NCBI GenBank assembly: GCA_012031335.1
Contig: JAAUTT010000027.1
Span: forward strand, 1-14,220
Source of the DNA: Bacteroidales bacterium
Lineage (GTDB): Bacteria > Bacteroidota > Bacteroidia > Bacteroidales > JAAUTT01
Direction: 5' to 3'
DNA length: 14,220 nt
Below, in pieces: positions 8,909 to 14,220 of this stretch. Position numbers and translations under genes: made by a program. The notes below the pieces were generated by a model that saw only the letters and a list, made by a program, of their open reading frames with translations, was not told the DNA's origin and did no database searches. Position 1 is the first letter of the stretch, and the number at the start of each line of letters is the position of its first letter.

Positions 8909-10124
8909 ATGGTAGAGATGATACGTGTAATAATACTTTTCTTTTTTATTTACTTAATTTCTTGTAAACCAGTTGCAGAACGAGATCAGTACGTTCATGC
9001 AAATGCAGCGGTTCCGCCTCATATCATACAGGTTGATGAATTGATGGACACTTTGTTGGCCGATGGTTTCGATTTCCCGGTTGGTAATCCCGATGGAAAA
9101 GGAGCATATGTTTCTAAAACCGATGGTAAATTTATAAATCCTGGTATATAGCAACTAAGTTTGCCGAAAAATATTCATTGGGTATACATCCCGGAGTGGA
9201 TTACAATGGCAGTGGAGGAGGAGATACCGATTTGGGTCAGCCGGTTTATTCAATTGCCGGTGGTATTGTTGCCGATGCCAAAAATTATGGAGCTCATGGG
9301 GGAATGTTGTTGTAATAAAACACAGATATTTATTGAACGGTAAGATCCGTATTTGCTATTCTTTGTACGCACACCTGGGCCATAGGGAGGTAAATAAGGG
9401 GGATGTTGTCCGTAAAAGAGAAATCATTGGTGATATAGGTACTGGTGAGGGACAGTTTCCAGCTCATCTCCATTTGGAAATAAGGAAAGAATCCATGGCG
9501 GATAAAAAATCTACTTTCTGGCCGAGCTCTGAATCAAAGGATCTTACTTGGGTAAAAAAGCATTACGAAGATCCGGTGTCTTTTATTTCAAACTTCAGGA
9601 AATTAACAGTTCCATATAATGAAGCGAATATTATAATTGCTGATAAAAGTGATTATAAGCTTTATTATTATAAACAGGGATGTATATTGAAAGAATATGA
9701 AATTGCATTAAGTCAAAACCCACTTGGTCATAAGGAACGAGAAGGTGATTTAAAAATGCCGGAAGGTGAATATTACATCTGCGAAAAACAAAAAGGTCCA
9801 TTTTATGGGAGTTTTGGTGAATTTTTGGGCCCCTGTCTGTTAAGAATTAGTTATCCAAATATTTTTGATGCTGTTTCGGGATTTAAGAATGGACTGATTA
9901 ATGAAGATGAAAGGGATAAAATATTAAAAGCCAACCAATCTTTGAGTATTCCTCCAAAAAATTCACTACTGGGAGGAGGTATTGTAATTCACGGCTGGAA
10001 GGGGGATTGGACTGCAAATGGTCGTCAAAATCTTACTTGGGGCTGTATCAGTATGCATAATCATGAATTGGTTGATTTTTATAATCTGGTGAAAATAGGT
10101 ACTAAAATAATTATAATCCCATAA
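8909..10124 (+). CDS. lipoprotein joining an M23 (LytM-like) endopeptidase and a YkuD L,D-transpeptidase, two indels
   Basis: Predicted to act on peptidoglycan from the periplasmic side of a lipid anchor. A short signal peptide ends in the lipobox LISC (C19). An alternative ATG at 8918 gives an equally good signal. The M23 domain spans about residues 50-230 with metal and catalytic residues in GIHPGVD (H94, D98), YAHLGH (H156) and HLHLEI (H187, H189). A YkuD domain follows (about 235-405), with H362 in IHGWKG and catalytic C380 in WGCISM. Bases are missing at TTT 9131-9133 (restores DGKFYKSWYIATKFAEKYS) and at AA 9303-9304 (restores AHGGNVVVIKHRYLLNG). The HLH motif and the YkuD cysteine lie in one unbroken frame (9333-10124), so the fusion itself does not depend on the corrections. 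Corrected length is 405. M23 enzymes cut cross-links and YkuD enzymes make 3-3 links or attach proteins. Confidence 0.85.
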
Positions 10125-10125
10125 A

Positions 10126-11400
10126 CTAATTTTTGGTAGAATCAGGAATTTTTACTGTAAACCTCGACCCAATTCCATGAATTGACTGAACCGAAATGTT
10201 GCCACCAAGCAATTCCACCAGTTGCTTGGATATGGATAAACCTATTCCGGTACCCTTGTAGTTGTGGATATTGCCATCGGGTTGTATTTTCCTGAAACGG
10301 TCAAAAATTTCAGTAAAAATGTTCCTGTTTTTATGCCAATACCGGTATCTTCAACATAAAATTCCAAATATCCAGGTAAACGCTGACATCCAAGCGTTAT
10401 GGATCCTTTTTCGGTAAATTTAGCGGCATTAGAAAGCAGGTTGGTAAGAACCTGTTTTAATCGGTCCTTATCCGAATGAATATATAAATTTTTAACCTTG
10501 TTTTCTATCTGAAGGGTTAAATGTTCCTTATTTATTTTTGTAAGATAATGCGATATAATAGTGTTTATTTCCTGCAAAAGGTCTTCAACCCTGAAATCGC
10601 TGAAATTTATTTCAAGCTGATTGGCCTCAATTTTCGAAATATCCAGTATATCTTCCACCAGCCTTATTAAATACTCCCCATTATCATTAATAATTTTCAG
10701 GTACTTTTTTCTTTTATCTTCCGAAGTAACTGTTGTAAGTAACTGACTGAAGCCAAGGATGGCATTCATCGGGGTTCTTATTTCGTGGGTAATATTGGCC
10801 AGAAAAGCCGATTTTAAGGAGTCGGCCTTTTCTGCTTTCTCTTTTTGTTTAATATAAAAATTTATGGCTACGGTAAGTAAAATAATGGTGAGAGCTAAGT
10901 AAATAAGTACACCTATATACAGGTCTATAAGGTGTGCAAACCTGTCGGGATATGCATCGAAAAGTCCGGGGTAGGCATATTCTATATAAAACAGAACACT
11001 TATGTCGAATACGATAAAGACTGTTACAAAACCCGTTTCCATCCTCTGAATAGAAGAATCACAAACGATTCGATAAAAACAAACATATAAAGTATTGGGC
11101 CATACGAACCGAAGTTTACAAACCACTGAACGTTAACAGCAAAGAGAATCAGGAAAAGGGTAGTAAATTTTGAAAATAGCAGGTTCTTTTTTATTCTTCC
11201 TTCGTAATAGGCTACCGTAAATAGTATAAATGTAATAAACGTGGATAATGTTATCCAGCCATCCATTTTTAGAACCAGATTCACAATAGTGCCCAAAAAG
11301 CAACCATTGCTGCCAGAAAACTAAGAATGAGACCTAAAAAATTGTCGAAACCAATTTTTTCGGGGACCAGAAATAGAAAACGGTAAATCCTTTTTATCAT
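10126..11400 (-). CDS. membrane sensor histidine kinase (six helices, HisKA, HATPase_c), three indels
   Basis: Corrected length 425 residues. The N-terminal 185 or so form about six membrane helices with short loops (for example WITLSTFITFILFTVAYY, ILYMFVFIESFVILLF, GVLIYLALTIILLTVAINFY); there is no large periplasmic domain. A short coiled segment (KQKEKAEKADSLK) leads to the H-box FLANITHEIRTPMN, with the phosphoacceptor His about residue 206 (codon at 10785-10787). The ATP-binding domain shows the N-box NLLSNAAKF, G1 box DTGIGIK and G2 box GTGIGLSI. One T (coding strand) is missing at 11295-11299 and at 11028-11031, and one A at 10328-10332; the corrections join VAFLGTIVN, WKRVFVTVF and GIKNRNIFTEIFDRF. 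No PAS, HAMP or receiver domain is present and no response regulator is adjacent. The stop is one base from the stop of the opposing lipoprotein gene. The signal sensed is unknown. Confidence 0.85.
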
Positions 11401-11605
11401 TATTTGGTAAAAATAGCTGTTGGAAACAATTACTAAAGTTAATTAAAAATTACAATCCCACTATTTTCAACTTAAAACAGGCCTTTTTGAAAATTAACAT
11501 GTAATTCAATCAAAGCACCAGCTATCTAACACATGGCCATAGCCTCAGGTTCAGATTTGTTGGTAAGAAAATCGGATTTTTTGAATTGGCAACTTAATAC
11601 AATAG

Positions 11606-11643
11606 TAAATACTTCGGATAAGTTATTTAATCCGAAGTATTTA
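11606..11643 (-). terminator. 14-bp stem-loop behind hydC, probable operon end
   Basis: A perfect inverted repeat: the arms TAAATACTTCGGAT (11606-11619) and ATCCGAAGTATTTA (11630-11643) enclose a 10-nt loop. It begins 11 bp past the hydC stop codon, where a transcription terminator for the hydrogenase operon would sit. No run of T follows on the minus strand, so it may act as a weak terminator or protect the 3' end of the message. The structure is directly visible; its role is inferred from position. Confidence 0.6.
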
Positions 11644-11654
11644 GCTAATACCCA

Positions 11655-12140
11655 CTATTTTGAATATTCTCCCAGTATGTCTTTTACTCCATCGGGAGAT
11701 ACTCTACCGTATACTTTTTCTCCAATCATAACCACAGGGGCTAATCCGCAAGCTCCCACACACCGCAGGCAGCTCAGCGAAAATTTCCCGTCTTTGGTGG
11801 TTTCTCCTACCTGAATTTTAAGTATCCTTCTGAATTCATCAAGAACTTTTTCAGCTCCTCTTACATAACAGGCAGTTCCTGTGCATATTGATATAGGGTG
11901 CTGTCCTTTGGGTAGCATTGTAAAAAACGAATAGAATGTTACCACTCCATATACTTTGGCAACAGATATATTCAGCTCTTCAGCTATTTGCTCCTGGACT
12001 TCGGCAGGCAGATATCCGAAATATCCCTGTGACTTATGTAAAACATTAATCAATTCGCCGGGATCGTTATTGAACGATTGGCATATTTCTTTGATTTTTT
12101 CGATCTCACAGGACTTGAGTTCGACTTTTATACTCGACAT
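11655..12140 (-). CDS. hydC: [FeFe] hydrogenase subunit, NuoE/HndA-like 24-kDa [2Fe-2S] protein (HydC)
   Basis: Intact 161-residue protein. A helical N-terminal domain (GELINVLHKSQGYFGYLP, then YGVVTFYSFF) is followed by a thioredoxin-like domain binding one [2Fe-2S] cluster through C86, C91, C127 and C131 (CTGTAC and CLRCVGAC, the C-x4-C and C-x3-C pattern). This is the NuoE family, used in HydABC/Hnd hydrogenases to pass electrons between the NuoF-like NAD(P) subunit and the hydrogenase. It is the last gene of the hydB-hydA-hydC run, 30 bp after hydA and just before a stem-loop. Its start is fixed by a full AGGAGG site six bases upstream. In the Thermotoga and Desulfovibrio operons the NuoE-like gene comes first, so the order here is rearranged, unless another copy lies beyond the window. 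Confidence 0.92.
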   Translation of the reverse strand: MSSIKVELKSCEIEKIKEICQSFNNDPGELINVLHKSQGYFGYLPAEVQEQIAEELNISVAKVYGVVTFYSFFTMLPKGQHPISICTGTACYVRGAEKVLDEFRRILKIQVGETTKDGKFSLSCLRCVGACGLAPVVMIGEKVYGRVSPDGVKDILGEYSK

Positions 12141-12146
12141 ATTGTT

Positions 12147-12152
12147 CCTCCT
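12147..12152 (-). promoter_or_regulatory. strong Shine-Dalgarno site AGGAGG for hydC
   Basis: The coding strand reads AGGAGGAACAATATG, a perfect six-base match to the anti-Shine-Dalgarno sequence with a six-base spacer. I find no comparable site before hydA or the other genes here, in line with the weak use of such sites in Bacteroidota. It decides the start of hydC. Confidence 0.7.
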
Positions 12153-12170
12153 GATTTTTCGTTAAATAAT

Positions 12171-13952
12171 TTATTCCTCATGCTGAGATGGCTGGATGAA
12201 TATCGGCTGTTTGCTGCGATCGAAATAGCCGGTATGCAACAGATGATGCGATTTTTCTCCGAGTGGTTTTCCCAGAAATTCCTTGTATAACTCAATAATA
12301 AATGGGTTTTCGTGAGATTTACGAATAGGTTTACCGGCATCTTCTCTGTATAAAGCTTCCTGACGCGCTTTCAGGATATTGAAGTCGCCATGATGCAAAG
12401 GTTGCCCTCCACCTCCGATACAACCGCCGGGACAGGCCATAATTTCTATGGCATGGAAGGTAGATTTGCCTTCGCGGATGTCTTCGAGCAACTTGCGTGC
12501 ATTTCCGAGTCCGTGTGCTATGCCGATATGGATCGGTAACCCGTCAAAATCTACGGTTGCCGAACGTATACCAGCCAACCCCCGTAATTCTGTAAAGTCG
12601 ACCTTCGGCAGTTTTTTACCGGTGTGAACTTCGTATGCGGTGCGAACGGCAGCTTCGATTACGCCTCCTGTTGTTCCGAAAATTACTGAGGCTCCGGTAG
12701 ATTCTCCCAGAGGCTTATCGAAATCCTCATCCGGAAGTGCATCAAATTCCAGGTTGGCTTGCTTTATCAGGTTTGCAAGTTCCCGTGTCGAAATGGAATA
12801 ATCCACATCGGGTAATCCATCGTGCGAGAATTCTTCCCTGGAGCATTCATATTTCTTTGCCAGACATGGCATTATGGATACAACAACCATGTCTTTTCGT
12901 TCAACATTAATTTTTTGGCAAAATATTCCTTGGCAATTGGACCAAACATTTGTTGAGGCGATTTGGCAGTAGAAGGAATATCCATCATATCGGGGAATTG
13001 ATGTTCAAAGAATTTCACCCAGGCCGGGCAACAGGATGTTAAGATTGGAAGTTTAGTTTTATCACCTGCCAGGTATTCTCCAAGCCTGGTAAGAAGTTCA
13101 GTACCTTCTTCCATGATGGTGAGGTCGGCAGCAAAGTCGGTGTCAAAAACATAGTCAAAACCGAGTCTGCGAAGGGCTGCCACCATTTTACCTGTAACAA
13201 GCGTGCCGGGTTTTAGTCCGAATTCTTCCCCGAGTGCTGCACGTACTGCAGGTGCCGTTTGTACCACCACTGTTTTTGAAGGATCGGCCAGAGCCCTTAT
13301 TACAGCATTTGTATGATCCACTTCGGTAAGCGCTCCGGTAGGACAAACCGCTACGCATTGCCCGCAGTAGGTACACACCGAATGGTCGAGATTCATTTCG
13401 AAGGCTGGCGAAACTACTGAGTTAAAACCCCTGTTTATGCCGGATAGTACACCCACCGTCTGAACTTCGTTACACATCATTTCGCAGCGGCGGCATCGCA
13501 CACATTTATCCATATCGCGGATAATGGAAGGGGAGGTGTCTTCCCTGTAATGCGATTGCTGACCTTCGTAATGAAGCTTGCGGATTCCCATATCCTGAGC
13601 CAGAGTTTGCAACTCGCAGTTGCCCGATTTGGCACAAACAAGGCAATCGGTGGGATGGTCGGAGAGTATAAGTTCCAATACAGTTTTACGTGCATTAAGT
13701 GCTCTGATGGTATGCGTTTTAACGATCATACCTTCAGTAACTTCTGTAACGCAGGCCGGAGCCAGGTTACGGCGGCCCTGCACTTCGACCACGCAAACAC
13801 GACATCCTCCGGCCGGTTTTCAATTGGCATATCACCAAGTTTGAAATAGCAGAGGGTTGGTATACTTATTCCTACACTTTTGGCCGCATGGAGGATTGAT
13901 GTTCCTTGGCAACTTCAACAGTTTTACTATCTATGGTAAGTTTGATTTTCAT
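12171..13952 (-). CDS. hydA: [FeFe] hydrogenase large subunit HydA (HndD-like, modular M3 type), three indels
   Basis: Catalytic subunit for reversible H2 oxidation and proton reduction. Corrected length 594 residues. Domains in order: an N-terminal [2Fe-2S] domain (C35, C51, C54, C68), a His-Cys3 [4Fe-4S] site (H100, C104, C107, C113), two ferredoxin-type [4Fe-4S] clusters (C151/154/157/161 and C194/197/200/204), then the H-cluster domain with all three signatures: TSCCPAW (about 307-313, including the second Cys used in proton transfer), SIMPCLAKKYE (about 360-370) and MACPGGCIGGGGQP (about 506-519). Bases are missing at TT 13902-13903 (restores AKETSILHAAK), near CC 13813-13814 (restores ENRAGGCRVC) and at TTTT 12894-12897 (restores NEKDMVVVSIMPC). 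There is no extra C-terminal [2Fe-2S] domain of the kind seen in Thermotoga HydA. It starts 11 bp after hydB. The linkage to NuoF- and NuoE-like genes indicates a soluble NAD(P)-coupled, possibly bifurcating enzyme. Confidence 0.93.
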
Positions 13953-13963
13953 CGGTTCGCAGA

Positions 13964-14220
13964 TTAATTGATTACTATTGCATTAAACTTGCAGCGCTCA
14001 ATACATGCTCCACATTTGATGCAGATAGAAGTATCGATAAAATGTGTTTGTTTTCGCTCGCCCGAAATGGCATTTACCGGGCAATTACGGGCACATGCGG
14101 TACATCCTACACAGTTCTCGGGAATAACTTCGTATTTCATAAGTGATTTACACCTACCGGCGGGACATTTTTTGTCTTTTACATGCGCAATATATTCGTC
14201 CATAAATTGTCGAGTGTGGA
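13964..14220 (-). CDS. hydB: NuoF/HndC-like hydrogenase subunit (HydB), C-terminal end only
   Basis: The frame is open to the window edge, giving the last 85 or so residues of a NuoF-like flavoprotein. The ATG at 14201-14203 is internal, since coding sequence (HTRQF) continues upstream of it. The visible part has CPAGRC, then two ferredoxin-type [4Fe-4S] motifs, CVGCTACARNCP and CIKCGACIERCK. A C-terminal two-cluster ferredoxin extension separates HydB/HndC of trimeric hydrogenases from plain complex I NuoF, and the hydA gene 11 bp downstream agrees. The FMN- and NAD-binding part lies outside the window. In the intact enzyme this subunit exchanges electrons with NAD(P)H and, in bifurcating members, also with ferredoxin. 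Confidence 0.9.
   Translation of the reverse strand, partial: HTRQFMDEYIAHVKDKKCPAGRCKSLMKYEVIPENCVGCTACARNCPVNAISGERKQTHFIDTSICIKCGACIERCKFNAIVIN

Noticed and set aside
11533..12290. Plus-strand open frames opposite hydC and its upstream region
   Set aside because: The minus strand encodes a clear NuoE-like protein with its cysteines and a strong start site; the plus-strand frames have no features.
13550..13849. Plus-strand open frames opposite the N-terminal part of hydA
   Set aside because: They overlap the conserved iron-sulfur domains of hydA in antisense.
5212..13952. Interpretation of the broken genes as a cluster of true pseudogenes in a decaying genome
   Set aside because: All active-site and metal-binding residues survive, each break is one base and usually in a homopolymer, and repaired lengths match the families; error is the simpler explanation, though only independent reads can settle it.
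1..14220. CRISPR arrays, tRNA or rRNA genes, transposases or insertion-sequence ends
   Set aside because: No spaced direct repeats, tRNA-like structure or transposase motifs were seen on either strand by eye.

Overview
The window looks like chromosome from an anaerobic or facultatively anaerobic member of the Bacteroidota. The evidence is low-GC, lysine/asparagine/isoleucine-rich coding sequence, mostly no Shine-Dalgarno sites, a small outer-membrane barrel beside a lipoprotein, and a HydABC-type [FeFe] hydrogenase. I assign no genus. There are no RNA genes, CRISPR arrays, insertion sequences or transposases.

Plus strand, left to right: (1) 2-769, the 3' end of a DUF389 membrane protein. (2) 1041-4194, a coupled pair: a RecQ-like helicase with a C-terminal phosphoribosyltransferase (PRTase) domain, overlapping by ATGA a divergent DprA-like protein. 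This resembles the RqlH/RqlI pair of extraintestinal pathogenic E. coli and shares its PRTase-plus-DprA logic with ShosTA-type defence modules; it is the best candidate here for an under-described system. (3) 4330-4911, a YdeI/OmdA family protein. (4) 5212-8270, a NatA/YhaQ-like ABC ATPase, its ABC-2 permease, and a spore-photoproduct-lyase-like radical SAM protein. (5) 8326-10124, a small outer-membrane barrel and a lipoprotein that joins an M23 endopeptidase to a YkuD L,D-transpeptidase.

Minus strand, right to left: (6) hydB (C-terminal end only), hydA and hydC, an NAD(P)-linked [FeFe] hydrogenase of the trimeric, often electron-bifurcating type, followed by a 14-bp stem-loop. (7) 11400-10126, a six-helix membrane histidine kinase with no response regulator in view. 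It converges tail to tail on the lipoprotein gene.

The most pervasive feature is frame breakage. I count 17 one-base indels (13 missing, 4 extra) in eight genes between 3346 and 13903, nearly all in homopolymer runs. Once each is corrected, every protein reads through with its active-site residues present and a normal length. I therefore read these as probable sequencing or assembly errors rather than gene decay, and I annotate each broken gene as one full-length CDS with the indel positions stated. The recQ-like, ydeI-like and hydC genes are intact as they stand.
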